Shown here: piece after piece, positions 33,818-42,847 of the stretch
How positions within the stretch are numbered: the stretch's first letter is position 1
How the letters are laid out: every line of letters starts with the position of its first letter
Source of the DNA: Paucibacter aquatile
Lineage (GTDB): Bacteria > Pseudomonadota > Gammaproteobacteria > Burkholderiales > Burkholderiaceae_C
Length of the DNA stretch: 64,000 bases
NCBI RefSeq assembly: GCF_002885975.1
Contig: NZ_POSP01000003.1
Coordinates: 558,001-622,000, forward strand
Direction of reading: 5' to 3'
The notes under the pieces: generated by a model
The model's input: only the letters and a program-made list of their open reading frames with translations
Told to the model about the DNA's origin: nothing
Database searches by the model: none
Translations under genes and position numbers: made by a program

Positions 33818-34765
33818 TCAGGCCAGCAGGCCGTCCTCGGGCCGCGGGTAGCGCAGCTTCAAACCCAGCTCGGTTTTCAGGCGGCAGTTGCTCAAGCGCC
33901 GCGATTCGCTCATGAAGCTCAGCTGCATCGCAGACATCTGCTGCTGCGCCTCTTCACGGCTGATGCGCGGCGGCCGGCTCAGGCCGCACAGATCAGCCGC
34001 CAGGTCGAAGTAGTCGCCCATCAAGTGTTCACTGTCATCGCAAACGTGGAGCACCCGCTGCGGCGCCCCGCGCCAGAGCGCGCGCAGGCAGGCGCGAGCC
34101 AGATCGTCGGCATGGATGTGGTTGGTGTAGACATCGTCCTCGCGCCGCAGCACCGGCGAGCCCCGCTGCAGCCGCTCGCGCGGATGGCCGCCGACCCGGT
34201 TGCCGGCATAGATGCCCGGCACCCGCAGAATCGTCACCCGGCAGCCAAAAGTCGGGCCGAAGCCGCGCAGCAGGCGCTCGGCATCGACGCGCCGGCGGGC
34301 CCGATCGCTGCGCGGCGCCACCGGGCGCGACTCATCGAAACGCGCCCCGCCGCAATCGCCGTACACCCCGGTCGTGCTGGCATAGACCAGATGCGCCGGC
34401 GTGGAGCGACGCGCCAGCGCGCGCAAAAGGTTCAGCGTGCGCAGATCCCGCTCACCCTGGCCCGGAGGCGGCGCCAGATGCAGCACGGCATCGGCCCAGC
34501 CGGCCAGGCCGGCCAGAGAAGCCGCGTCGTCCAGATTGCCCAGCACCGGCTGGGCGCCGGCCGCACGCAGCTCGGCGAAGCGGCCCGGGCTGGAACTCAA
34601 GGCCCGCACCTGCCAACGCCCGGCCAGCAGGCCCAGCACCCGCATGCCGACATCGCCACAGCCCACGATCAAGAGCCGCGGCCGGCCCAGGCGGCGAGCG
34701 GGGCGCGCAGGGCGATCAGAGCAAGCAGACTGAGCAGAGGGACATGAAGCGGGGCTGAAGGGCAT
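33818..34765 (-). CDS. NAD-dependent epimerase/dehydratase-like (extended SDR)
   Basis: The 315-residue Rossmann protein has LLIVGCGDVGMRVLGLL near residues 31-47 (NAD-binding GxGxxG), LGNLDDAASL, and LVYASTTGVYGD, resembling the YeeZ/SDR-like family. The YxxxK catalytic pair of true SDRs is not evident (ARRRVDAE in that place), so the chemistry may differ. The ATG at 34765 begins just ahead of a Ser/Pro-rich lead; the longer open frame upstream is antisense to the reductase gene. Confidence 0.78.
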   Translation of the reverse strand: MPFSPASCPSAQSACSDRPARPARRLGRPRLLIVGCGDVGMRVLGLLAGRWQVRALSSSPGRFAELRAAGAQPVLGNLDDAASLAGLAGWADAVLHLAPPPGQGERDLRTLNLLRALARRSTPAHLVYASTTGVYGDCGGARFDESRPVAPRSDRARRRVDAERLLRGFGPTFGCRVTILRVPGIYAGNRVGGHPRERLQRGSPVLRREDDVYTNHIHADDLARACLRALWRGAPQRVLHVCDDSEHLMGDYFDLAADLCGLSRPPRISREEAQQQMSAMQLSFMSESRRLSNCRLKTELGLKLRYPRPEDGLLA

Positions 34766-34888
34766 GGAATCCGGCTCAGGCAAAATGGCGGCACAGTGTA
34801 CGGCCCGGCATCCCCGGGCCGAATTCGCTTTCTGGCCGCGCCGGCCATTCTCGATTGATCCTCCAGCCCTCGCCTTTTTGCATCCAAC

Positions 34889-35923
34889 ATGAACTTCCAG
34901 GTCACCGTCCAGCCCAGCGGCCGCGTCTTTTCCGTGGAACGCGATGAAACCATGCTCAGCGCCGCCATCCGCGCCGGCGTCGGCCTGCCCTATGGCTGCA
35001 AGGACGGCGCTTGCGGCTCCTGCAAGAGCCGCCTGCTGGAAGGCCGGGTGATCCACGGCGCCCACCAGCCCAAGACCCTCACCCCCGAGGAAGAAGCGGC
35101 CGGCATGGTGCTGACCTGCTGCGCCACGCCGCAGACCGACTGCACCCTGGAAGCGCGCGCCGTGCCGGGCGCCGGCCAGTTCCCCGTGCTCAAGCTGCCC
35201 AGCCGCGTGATGAGCCTGAGCAAGCCCAGCAGCGATGTGGCCGTGATCCGCCTGCAACTGCCGGCCACGCAGAACTTCCAGTTCCACGCCGGCCAGTATG
35301 TGGAGTTCATCTTGCGAGATGGCGCGCGCCGCAGCTACTCCATGGCCAACGCGCCTCACAACCTGGGCACGCCGGCCGCGGTGGAGCTGCACATCCGCCA
35401 CATGCCCGGTGGCAAGTTCACCGACCATGTCTTCAGCGAGATGAAGGAAAAAGACATCCTGCGTATGGAAGGCCCCTTCGGCAGCTTCTTCCTGCGCGAG
35501 GACAGCGACAAGCCCATCGTGCTGCTGGCCAGCGGCACCGGTTTTGCGCCCATCAAGGCCATCATCGAGCGCATGCAGCACCTGGGCAGCACCCGCCCGG
35601 CCGTCTTGTACTGGGGCTGCCGCAGCAAGGCCGATCTCTACCTGCACGACTGGGCCGCGCAGGCCGCGGCCCAGATGCCCAACCTGACTTATGTGCCCGT
35701 GCTGTCCGAGCCCAAGGCCGAAGACGGCTGGACCGGCCGCTGCGGCTTCGTCCACCAGGCGGTGCTGGCCGACCTGCCCGATCTGTCCGGCCACCAGGTG
35801 TACGCTTGCGGAGCGCCCATCATGGTGGACTCGGCACGCGCCGATTTCACGGCCAAGGCAAGCCTGCCCGCGGAAGAGTTCTACGCCGACTCCTTCACCT
35901 CCGAAGCCGACAAGCAAGCTTGA
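34889..35923 (+). CDS. Ferredoxin-NAD(P)H reductase fusion (CDP-6-deoxy-glucoseen reductase-like)
   Basis: The 344-residue protein has an N-terminal plant-type 2Fe-2S domain with GCKDGACGSCKSR (Cys37, 42, 45) and LTCC (Cys77). It is followed by an FNR module with FAD-binding RRSYSMANAP and NAD-binding LLASGTGFAPIKAI. This matches the AscD/RfbI-like oxygenase-reductase family used by many monooxygenase systems. No oxygenase component is adjacent, so the partner is unknown; the name CDP-6-deoxy-delta-3,4-glucoseen reductase is by family only. Confidence 0.87.
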   Translation: MNFQVTVQPSGRVFSVERDETMLSAAIRAGVGLPYGCKDGACGSCKSRLLEGRVIHGAHQPKTLTPEEEAAGMVLTCCATPQTDCTLEARAVPGAGQFPVLKLPSRVMSLSKPSSDVAVIRLQLPATQNFQFHAGQYVEFILRDGARRSYSMANAPHNLGTPAAVELHIRHMPGGKFTDHVFSEMKEKDILRMEGPFGSFFLREDSDKPIVLLASGTGFAPIKAIIERMQHLGSTRPAVLYWGCRSKADLYLHDWAAQAAAQMPNLTYVPVLSEPKAEDGWTGRCGFVHQAVLADLPDLSGHQVYACGAPIMVDSARADFTAKASLPAEEFYADSFTSEADKQA

Positions 35924-35958
35924 AGTCCAACTCCCGCATCGATTGAGACCCCGCCGCG

Positions 35959-36687
35959 ATGTTCACGCCCCCCTACGTTCCCGCCGCTGAATTTGAAGCG
36001 CAGCTGCGCAGCCAGGGGGCGGCCGTGCTGGCCCCCGCCAGCCTGCCGGACTGCCTGCAGCTCTCAGCCCAGGACCTGGCCGCGCTCAGCCCCTTCTGGA
36101 ACGACCTGCCGCCCGACGCCTACCTGCGCGACGGCGGCCGTTACCGCTACCGCCGCCACGGCTGCTTCGTCGCGGAGGGCAATCGGCTGAGCCAGGCGCC
36201 GCACCGCGCGCATTGGCAGCCGCTGGACTACAACGCCTTGCATGGCGGCATCGAACGCTGGTTCGAGCCCATGGCCGAGGCCGCCGTGGCCCTGCCCGCC
36301 TGGCGCCAGCTGCTGCTGGGCCTGGCTGGCATCGCCTCGCGGCACAAGGGCGAGCAGGCCTGGTACATCGAAGCGCACCAGTTCCGCATCGACACCACCG
36401 ACGGCATCGGCCGCCCCACGCCCGAGGGCGCTCACCGCGACGGCGTCGATTTCGTGGCCGTGTTTCTGATCGACCGGCAGGGCATCAAGGGCGGCGAGTC
36501 GCGCGTGTTTGAAGCCCATGGCCCACAAGGCCAGCGCTTCACCATGAACGAGCCCTGGACCCTGCTGCTACTGGATGACGAACGCGTGATCCACGAAACC
36601 ACGCCCATCCAGCCCACGGCTGAGCATGGCCACCGCGACACCTTGGTGCTGACCCTGCGCCGCGGCGGTTTCCAGGCCTCGGCTTGA
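35959..36687 (+). CDS. 2OG-Fe dioxygenase family protein
   Basis: The 242-residue protein has the Fe(II)/2-oxoglutarate facial triad: HRDGVDF (His159, Asp161) and VIHETTPI (His212), followed by RDTLVLTLRRGGF with the 2OG-binding Arg. It matches the 2OG-Fe dioxygenase family that includes L-isoleucine 4-hydroxylase-type amino-acid hydroxylases. The real substrate is unknown. It lies 35 bases after the reductase gene and may share its transcript. Amino-acid hydroxylation is only a guess from the family. Confidence 0.82.
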   Translation: MFTPPYVPAAEFEAQLRSQGAAVLAPASLPDCLQLSAQDLAALSPFWNDLPPDAYLRDGGRYRYRRHGCFVAEGNRLSQAPHRAHWQPLDYNALHGGIERWFEPMAEAAVALPAWRQLLLGLAGIASRHKGEQAWYIEAHQFRIDTTDGIGRPTPEGAHRDGVDFVAVFLIDRQGIKGGESRVFEAHGPQGQRFTMNEPWTLLLLDDERVIHETTPIQPTAEHGHRDTLVLTLRRGGFQASA

Positions 36688-36878
36688 GTCTGACCAGCCG
36701 GAACACTCACTCGACAAAGCGCGAAGTCTGACCGCTGCCTCGCCGGGCCGGCCAGGGGCAGAATCGCGCCAGCACGTACACTGTGCGGCTGCGTTCGCCA
36801 CAAGCGAGCGCTTCTTTTTGGGGCCTGCTTGTCCGGCGGGCCCTGCGAACTTTGTCTGCATCACGAGTGCCTACCACC

Positions 36879-37976
36879 ATGAACGATCTCGCCCGCGCGA
36901 TTGCCGCTGCTCCGGCCGCCTCCATCCCCTCTTCGCTGTTCGGCCTGCCCGATCAAAAGCCGCATGAGCGCGTGCTGCTGGCCGCAGACGCCGAAACCGG
37001 CCTGAAGGCCATCCTGGCCGTGCACAGCACCGCCCGCGGCCCGGCCTTCGGTGGCTGCCGTTTCTGGACCTATGACAACGAGCTGGCCGCGCTGAACGAC
37101 GCGTTGCGCCTCTCGCAAGGCATGAGCCTGAAGAACGCCCTGGCCGACCTGCCCTTCGGCGGCGGTAAGGCCGTGATCATCAAGCCGGCCGGCGATTTCG
37201 ACCGCCCCGCCCTGTTCGCTGCCTTCGGCCGCGCCGTGCAATCGCTGCAAGGCGCCTACATCACCGCCGAAGACGTGGGCACCACCACGGCCGACATGCT
37301 GGGCATGCAGGCCCACACGCAATTCGTCAGCGGCATCCCGCGCGCCGGTGCCTTCGGTGGCGACCCGAGCCCCAAGACCGCCTGGGGCGTGTTCGTCTCG
37401 ATCGAAGCCGGCGTGCGCCTGCACCTGAAGCGCAGCTCGCTGGACGGCGTGCGCGTGGCCCTGCAAGGCCTGGGCGCCGTGGGCTGGCACCTGGCCGAGT
37501 TCCTGCACAAGGCCGGCGCCAAGCTGGTGGTGGCCGATGTGGACGCCGCCAAGGTGGCCCGCGCGCAAGAACAGCTGGGCGCCACCGCCGTGGGCATCCA
37601 TGAGATCCTGTCGGCCGATGTCGACGTGCTGGCGCCTTGCGCCCTGGGCGCATCGCTGAACGCCAGCAGCATCCCCACCATCCGCGCCCAGCTGATCGCC
37701 GGCGCCGCCAACAACCAGCTGGCCACCGTGGAAGACGGCGACACCCTGCAACAGCGCGGCATCTGCTACCTGCCCGACTACCTGGTCAATGCCGGCGGCA
37801 TCATCAGCGTGGCGCGCGAGTACCGCAATGAAGGCGAAGAGTCGGCCGTGATGGCCGAAGTCAGCCGCATCGGCGAGCGCGTCGCCGAACTGCTGGAACG
37901 CGTCAAGGCCGAGGGCACGACCCCGGGCCGCGCGGCCGACGCCTGGGCCCGCTCCAAGCTGGTCAAGCCGGTCTGA
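36879..37976 (+). CDS. Glu/Leu/Phe/Val dehydrogenase
   Basis: The 365-residue oxidative deaminase has the PFGGGKAVI motif with catalytic Lys97, an upstream Lys85 in SLKNALADLPFGG, and a C-terminal Rossmann domain (LQGLGAVGWHLAEFL). The length and the substrate-pocket region fit leucine/valine-type dehydrogenases rather than hexameric glutamate dehydrogenase. It would convert branched-chain amino acids to 2-oxoacids, the substrate class of the BCKDH complex encoded 8 kb downstream. The ATG at 36879 starts about 25 residues before the first conserved block. Confidence 0.87.
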   Translation: MNDLARAIAAAPAASIPSSLFGLPDQKPHERVLLAADAETGLKAILAVHSTARGPAFGGCRFWTYDNELAALNDALRLSQGMSLKNALADLPFGGGKAVIIKPAGDFDRPALFAAFGRAVQSLQGAYITAEDVGTTTADMLGMQAHTQFVSGIPRAGAFGGDPSPKTAWGVFVSIEAGVRLHLKRSSLDGVRVALQGLGAVGWHLAEFLHKAGAKLVVADVDAAKVARAQEQLGATAVGIHEILSADVDVLAPCALGASLNASSIPTIRAQLIAGAANNQLATVEDGDTLQQRGICYLPDYLVNAGGIISVAREYRNEGEESAVMAEVSRIGERVAELLERVKAEGTTPGRAADAWARSKLVKPV

Positions 37977-37997
37977 TTCAAGGTTCACCGCGCAAGA

Positions 37998-38025
37998 GAA
38001 AAGGCAGCTTCGGCTGCCTTTTTTT
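37998..38025 (+). terminator. Rho-independent terminator after amino-acid dehydrogenase gene
   Basis: AAGGCAGC and GCTGCCTT form an 8-bp stem with TTCG loop followed by five T residues, 22 bases beyond the stop. Confidence 0.93.
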
Positions 38026-38105
38026 CGCCCCTGCCGGACCGCATCATGTGCGGGCATGGCCTTGATTTCTTGCCATACTCCATGCCGCGGCGGCCGGCGC
38101 TTTGC

Positions 38106-38135
38106 TTGCCGGCCGGCTCAGCAAGTACGTATAAT
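38106..38135 (+). promoter_or_regulatory. Sigma-70-type promoter of vapBC-like operon
   Basis: TTGCCG at 38106-38111 and a consensus TATAAT at 38130-38135 are separated by 18 bases. They lie about 40 bases before the antitoxin ATG. Confidence 0.7.
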
Positions 38136-38146
38136 CAATACATACT
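38124..38146. promoter_or_regulatory. Inverted-repeat operator overlapping the vapBC promoter
   Basis: AGTACGTAT and ATACATACT form a 9-bp imperfect inverted repeat (one mismatch) with an AATCA spacer that covers the -10 box. This is the expected position of a VapB/VapBC autorepression site. Confidence 0.6.
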
Positions 38147-38172
38147 TTCAAACGCATACTGCGGAGCAGCCC

Positions 38173-38418
38173 ATGGAAGCCACCGTCGCTGAGCGCGGGC
38201 AGATCACCCTGCCCAAGGCCGTGCGTGATGCACTGGGCCTGACCAAGGGCACCATCCTCAAGGTCGAGCTCGAAGGCGGCCGCATCATCCTGCGCAAAAA
38301 CGTCGACGACGCCATCTCACGCGCCCGCGGCAAGTTCAAGCTGGACGGTTTTGCTTCGGTCGATGAAGCCATGCGCGCCGTGCGCGGCCGCGCCCCCGGC
38401 GACCCGCTCGATCAGTAA
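38173..38418 (+). CDS. vapB: AbrB/MazE-family antitoxin (VapB-like)
   Basis: The 81-residue protein begins MEATVAERGQITLPKAVRDA, the swapped-hairpin AbrB DNA-binding domain used by VapB antitoxins. A tail (FKLDGFASVDEAMRAVRG) follows that would wrap the toxin. The ATG at 38173 follows GCGGAG. It is followed after 42 bases by a PIN-domain gene. The promoter with overlapping inverted repeat upstream is consistent with autoregulation. Confidence 0.87.
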   Translation: MEATVAERGQITLPKAVRDALGLTKGTILKVELEGGRIILRKNVDDAISRARGKFKLDGFASVDEAMRAVRGRAPGDPLDQ

Positions 38419-38460
38419 GCCCCGCGATCTTCCCGCCGCCCAGCCAAGCGCCAGCACCCC

Positions 38461-38865
38461 ATGATCGCCATCGACTCCTCCGTCCTCGTCGACCTGCTCA
38501 GCGACAGCGAGCGCGCCGACCTGGCCGAGGCTGCGCTGCGCGACGCCCTGTCCCTGGGCCCGGTGGTGGTCTGCGATGTGGTGGTGTCGGAAATCTGCTC
38601 TTCGCTGCAAGACGGCGACCAGGCCATGCAGGCCCTGGAAGACATGGGCATCAGCTTTCACGCCGTCGAGCAAAAAGCCGCCATCCGCGCCGGCGAGATG
38701 CAGCGCCGCTACCGCAGCCGCGGCGGCCTGCGCCAACGCACCGTTCCCGATTTCATCGTGGGCGCTCATGCCTTGCTGCAATGCAATGCCTTGATCACCC
38801 ACGACGAGACCTTCTTCCGTGACTACTTCAAGGGCCTCAAGGTCATCACGCCCAAGGCCACCTGA
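38461..38865 (+). CDS. vapC: PIN-domain ribonuclease toxin (VapC-like)
   Basis: The 134-residue PIN protein has the acidic Mg2+-site residues in place: AIDSSVLVDLL (Asp5), SEIC (Glu44), TVPDFIVGAHA (Asp97) and THDETFFRDYF (Asp115). VapC toxins cleave tRNA or rRNA when released from VapB. It pairs with the AbrB-type antitoxin upstream. All catalytic acids are present, so it is probably functional. Confidence 0.87.
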   Translation: MIAIDSSVLVDLLSDSERADLAEAALRDALSLGPVVVCDVVVSEICSSLQDGDQAMQALEDMGISFHAVEQKAAIRAGEMQRRYRSRGGLRQRTVPDFIVGAHALLQCNALITHDETFFRDYFKGLKVITPKAT

Positions 38866-38910
38866 CGCGGTCGCACCCTCACACCCCTCGCAACACCTGG
38901 AGAGCTCATC

Positions 38911-41514
38911 ATGCTGCAAGCCTATCGCCAACACACCGCCGAGCGCGCCGCGCTGGGCATCCCGCCCCTGCCCCTGGATGCCAAGCAGACGGCCGAGCTG
39001 ATCGAGCTGATCAAGAACCCTCCCGCCGGCGAAGGCGAGTTCCTGCTGGACCTGCTGACCCACCGCGTGCCCCCGGGCGTGGACGATGCCGCCAAGGCCA
39101 AAGCCAGCTTCCTGGCCGCCGTGGCGCACGGTGACCTGGCAGTCGACCTGATCTCCAAGACCAAGGCCACCGAGCTGCTGGGCACCATGGTCGGCGGCTA
39201 CAACGTCAAGCCCCTGATCGACCTGCTGGATGACGCCAGCGTGGCCGCCACCGCCGCCGCCGCGCTGAAGAAGACGCTGCTGATGTTCGACTTCTTCCAC
39301 GACGTGGCCGAAAAAGCCAAGGCCGGCAATGCCCAGGCCAAGGACGTGATCCAGAGCTGGGCCGAGGGCGAGTGGTTCACCAGCCGCCCCGAGGTCGAGA
39401 AGAAGATCACCGTCACCGTCTTCAAGGTGCCCGGCGAGACCAACACCGACGACCTGTCGCCCGCCCCCGACGCCTGGAGCCGCCCGGACATCCCGCTGCA
39501 CTACCTGGCCATGCTGAAGAACACCCGCCCCGATGCGGCCTTCAAGCCCGAGGAAGACGGCAAGCGCGGCCCGATGCAGTTCATCGAGGACCTGAAGAAG
39601 AAGGGCCATCTGGTCGCCTACGTGGGCGATGTGGTCGGCACCGGCTCTTCGCGCAAGTCCGCCACCAACAGCGTGATCTGGGCCACCGGCCAGGACATCC
39701 CCTTTGTGCCGAACAAGCGCTTCGGCGGCGTGACCCTGGGCGGCAAGATCGCCCCCATCTTCTTCAACACCCAGGAAGACTCGGGCTCCCTGCCGATTGA
39801 AGTGGACGTGTCCAAGCTGGAGATGGGCGATGTCATCGACATCCTCCCGTACGAAGGCAAGATCGTGAAGGACGGCGCCACCGTCGCCGAGTTCAAGCTC
39901 AAGAGCGATGTGCTGTTCGACGAAGTGCGCGCCGGCGGCCGCATCAACCTGATCATCGGCCGCTCGCTGACCGCCAAGGCGCGTGAGTTCCTGGGCCTGC
40001 CCGCCGCCACCCTGTTCCGCCTGCCGGCCGCACCGGCTGCCACGAACGCCGGCTTCACCCTGGCGCAGAAGATGGTCGGCCGCGCTGTCGGCCTGCCGGA
40101 AGGCCAGGGCGTGCGCCCCGGTACCTACTGCGAACCCAAGATGACCACGGTCGGCTCGCAAGACACCACCGGCCCGATGACTCGCGACGAGCTGAAGGAC
40201 CTGGCCTGCCTGGGCTTCAGCGCCGATCTGGTGATGCAATCGTTCTGCCACACCGCGGCCTATCCGAAGCCGGTGGACGTGAAGACCCACCGCGAGCTGC
40301 CCGCCTTCATCTCCAACCGCGGCGGCGTGGCCCTGCGTCCCGGCGACGGCGTGATCCACAGCTGGCTGAACCGCCTGCTGCTGCCCGACACCGTCGGCAC
40401 CGGCGGCGACTCGCACACCCGCTTCCCGATCGGCATCTCCTTCCCGGCCGGCTCGGGCCTGGTGGCCTTCGGCGCCGCCACCGGCGTGATGCCGCTGGAC
40501 ATGCCCGAATCGGTGCTGGTGCGCTTCAAGGGCCAGATGCAGCCCGGCATCACCCTGCGCGATCTGGTGCATGCGATTCCGCTGTACGCCATCAAGGCCG
40601 GTCTGCTGACCGTGGCCAAGGCCGGCAAGAAGAACGTGTTCTCGGGCCGCATCCTGGAAATCGAAGGCCTGCCCGATCTGAAGGTCGAACAAGCCTTTGA
40701 GCTGAGCGACGCCTCGGCCGAGCGCAGCGCCGCCGGTTGCACGGTCAAGCTGAACCCCGAGCCGATCAAGGAATACCTCACCAGCAATATCGTGCTGATG
40801 AAGAACATGATCAATGATGGCTATGCCGACGCCCGCACCCTGCAGCGCCGCATCGAGAAGGTCGAAGCCTGGCTGGCCAACCCCAATCTGCTGGAAGCCG
40901 ACAAGGACGCCGAGTACGCGGCCGTCATCGAGATCGATCTGGCCGACATCAAGGAACCCATCCTCTGCTGCCCCAACGATCCGGACGATGCCAAGACCCT
41001 GTCCGACGTGGCCGGCACCAAGATTGATGAAGCCTTCATCGGCTCCTGCATGACCAATATCGGCCACTTCCGCGCTGCGGCCAAGCTGCTGGGCGGCCAG
41101 CGCGACATCCCGGTCAAGCTGTGGGTCGCCCCGCCGACCAAGATGGACCAGAGCGAGCTGATCAAGGAAGGCCATTACGCGGCCTTCGGCACCGCCGGTG
41201 CGCGCACCGAAATGCCGGGCTGCTCGCTGTGCATGGGCAACCAGGCGCAGGTGCGTGAAGGCGCGACCGTGGTCTCCACCTCGACCCGCAACTTCCCCAA
41301 CCGCCTGGGCAAGAACACCAATGTGTTCCTGGCCTCGGCCGAGCTGGCAGCGATTGCCTCCAAGCTGGGCAAGATCCCGACCGTAGCCGAATATCACGAG
41401 GCCATGGGCGTGGTGAACAAGGACGGCGCCTCGATCTACAAGTACATGAACTTCGACCAGATCGAGGAGTACGCAGACGCAGCCAAGGCCGTCAGCAGCA
41501 CCAGCTGCGCCTAA
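38911..41514 (+). CDS. acnB: Bifunctional aconitate hydratase 2 / 2-methylisocitrate dehydratase
   Basis: The 867-residue protein matches AcnB: HEAT-like N-terminal domain (MLQAYRQHTAERAALGIPPLPLD), swivel domain (FKVPGETNTDDLSPAPDAWSR) ahead of the catalytic domains, and the 4Fe-4S cysteines near the C-terminus (GSCMTNIGHFRAA and GCSLCMGNQAQ). It interconverts citrate and isocitrate in the TCA cycle and 2-methyl-cis-aconitate in the methylcitrate cycle. Length is that of the family. It follows vapC by 45 bases with GGAGAG upstream. Confidence 0.97.
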   Translation: MLQAYRQHTAERAALGIPPLPLDAKQTAELIELIKNPPAGEGEFLLDLLTHRVPPGVDDAAKAKASFLAAVAHGDLAVDLISKTKATELLGTMVGGYNVKPLIDLLDDASVAATAAAALKKTLLMFDFFHDVAEKAKAGNAQAKDVIQSWAEGEWFTSRPEVEKKITVTVFKVPGETNTDDLSPAPDAWSRPDIPLHYLAMLKNTRPDAAFKPEEDGKRGPMQFIEDLKKKGHLVAYVGDVVGTGSSRKSATNSVIWATGQDIPFVPNKRFGGVTLGGKIAPIFFNTQEDSGSLPIEVDVSKLEMGDVIDILPYEGKIVKDGATVAEFKLKSDVLFDEVRAGGRINLIIGRSLTAKAREFLGLPAATLFRLPAAPAATNAGFTLAQKMVGRAVGLPEGQGVRPGTYCEPKMTTVGSQDTTGPMTRDELKDLACLGFSADLVMQSFCHTAAYPKPVDVKTHRELPAFISNRGGVALRPGDGVIHSWLNRLLLPDTVGTGGDSHTRFPIGISFPAGSGLVAFGAATGVMPLDMPESVLVRFKGQMQPGITLRDLVHAIPLYAIKAGLLTVAKAGKKNVFSGRILEIEGLPDLKVEQAFELSDASAERSAAGCTVKLNPEPIKEYLTSNIVLMKNMINDGYADARTLQRRIEKVEAWLANPNLLEADKDAEYAAVIEIDLADIKEPILCCPNDPDDAKTLSDVAGTKIDEAFIGSCMTNIGHFRAAAKLLGGQRDIPVKLWVAPPTKMDQSELIKEGHYAAFGTAGARTEMPGCSLCMGNQAQVREGATVVSTSTRNFPNRLGKNTNVFLASAELAAIASKLGKIPTVAEYHEAMGVVNKDGASIYKYMNFDQIEEYADAAKAVSSTSCA

Positions 41515-41536
41515 GCCAGGGCACAGCCCCGCCATG

Positions 41537-41563
41537 AAAGGCCCGCTTCGGCGGGCCTTTTTT
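41537..41563 (+). terminator. Rho-independent terminator after acnB
   Basis: AAAGGCCCGC and GCGGGCCTTT form a 10-bp stem with a TTCG loop and a T tail, 22 bases past the stop. Confidence 0.94.
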
Positions 41564-41681
41564 CATGTTGCGGTGCCGTTGGGACCACCGCTCGCGCACT
41601 CCGTCGGATGGTGCTGGCCCGCCAGAGAACGAGTCCAAAGAATGGCGCCACGTTCACTGCCTGCCTTGCTGCAATCTGCCC

Positions 41682-42818
41682 ATGCGACCCTCCGCCCCTT
41701 CTGCCTGGACCTCGGGACTCTCGACGATCTTCGTAAGCACCATGCTCAGCGTCAGCCCGCCGCTGCAGGCTGGCACCCCGCTTGCCTTGCTCAAGGATCT
41801 GGATCAAGGCATGACAGGGCCGCGATCGCAGGTTCTGGTGCTGGGCACCGTCCATCTGCAGGAGATGGGCCAGGACTTCAAACCCGGCTCGCTCGACAGC
41901 CTGCTGGAACGTCTGGCCGGGTTCAAGCCCGAGATCATCACCGTCGAGGACGAGTCGGGCGAAGCGTGCGATCTGGCTTTGCGCCACCCGGCCAAGTACG
42001 GCGAGGACTACTGCAAGCGCCCGGCCGAAGCGCAGGCGGCCACCGGCCTGGACATTCCAGCCGCACTGGCCGAAGTCGAACGCACACTCAAGAACTGGCC
42101 CGCCACGCCCAGCGCCGCGCAGCGACGCCGCCTCGCCGCTTTGTTCCTGGCCGCGAAAGAAAGCGCTTCGGCCGCGGCCCAATGGCTGCAGCTGACACAA
42201 GCGCAACAGCATGCAGGAGACGGCTTGAACGAAGCCCTGGTCGGGCAATTGCAACGCCTCGTCCAGCGGCCCAATGAGTCGATACAGATCGCCGCGCGGC
42301 TGGCGGCACGCCTGGGCCTGCAGCGCGTCCACCCCACCGACGATCACACCGGCGACAGGCTCAAGCTCGACGACACGAAAGCCTTTGTGACCGAGCTGGA
42401 AGCCGCCTGGAAATCAGAGGGCGACCTTTTGAAGCGCGAGGAGGAGCGCAGCCTGGCGCCACTCAAACGCGGCAGCGACCTGTTGCCGCTCTACCGTTTC
42501 ATCAACCGCCCCGAGTACCTGCGCGCACTGGCGCGCGCGAATATCGTCGGCCCCATGACTGCCGCTTCACCGCGACGCTATCCACAGATGTGGGTGGGGG
42601 GCTGGGAAGTACGCAATCTGCGCATGGTCGCCAACATCCGCGAGACCTTTCGCGAGCGGCCCGGCGCCAGAGTGCTAAGCATCGTCGGCGCCTCGCACAA
42701 GCCATGGTTTGAGCAATGGCTGAGCCAGATGCAAGGCCTGGACCTCGTCGACGCCATACAAACGCTCGATCAACAAGCGCCACGCCCGCTCGCCACCAGC
42801 ACGCCGCTTCCGCCTTGA
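41682..42818 (+). CDS. DUF5694 family protein, probably exported
   Basis: The 378-residue protein shows the DUF5694/TraB-like opening VLVLGTVHLQEMG near residues 50-62, with EIITVEDESGEACD next, and a C-terminal GARVLSIVGASHKPWFEQWL. The N-terminus before this has a hydrophobic stretch ending in PPLQAG, which could be a signal peptide from the ATG at 41682; a second Met 20 codons later is possible. Family members are suspected metallohydrolases with conserved His (GTVH and GASH) and Glu. Function here is unknown. It stands alone after the acnB terminator. Confidence 0.72.
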   Translation: MRPSAPSAWTSGLSTIFVSTMLSVSPPLQAGTPLALLKDLDQGMTGPRSQVLVLGTVHLQEMGQDFKPGSLDSLLERLAGFKPEIITVEDESGEACDLALRHPAKYGEDYCKRPAEAQAATGLDIPAALAEVERTLKNWPATPSAAQRRRLAALFLAAKESASAAAQWLQLTQAQQHAGDGLNEALVGQLQRLVQRPNESIQIAARLAARLGLQRVHPTDDHTGDRLKLDDTKAFVTELEAAWKSEGDLLKREEERSLAPLKRGSDLLPLYRFINRPEYLRALARANIVGPMTAASPRRYPQMWVGGWEVRNLRMVANIRETFRERPGARVLSIVGASHKPWFEQWLSQMQGLDLVDAIQTLDQQAPRPLATSTPLPP

Positions 42819-42827
42819 GCTCGCTCT

Positions 42828-42847
42828 GCGCAGTTCAGCGCAGTTCA
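42828..42847. repeat. 10-bp tandem duplication at the MocR-gene stop
   Basis: GCGCAGTTCA occurs twice back to back, covering the minus-strand MocR stop codon and the preceding codons. It resembles the 14-bp duplication at the tusA stop. Confidence 0.7.

Noticed and set aside
34766..35917. N-terminal extension of the epimerase-like gene
   Set aside because: It is antisense to the ferredoxin-reductase gene, and the Rossmann domain starts shortly after the ATG at 34765.
38317..41535. 1072-codon open frame antisense to acnB
   Set aside because: It is the mirror frame of a highly conserved GC-rich gene; composition is His/Gly/Ala/Gln-rich without domains.
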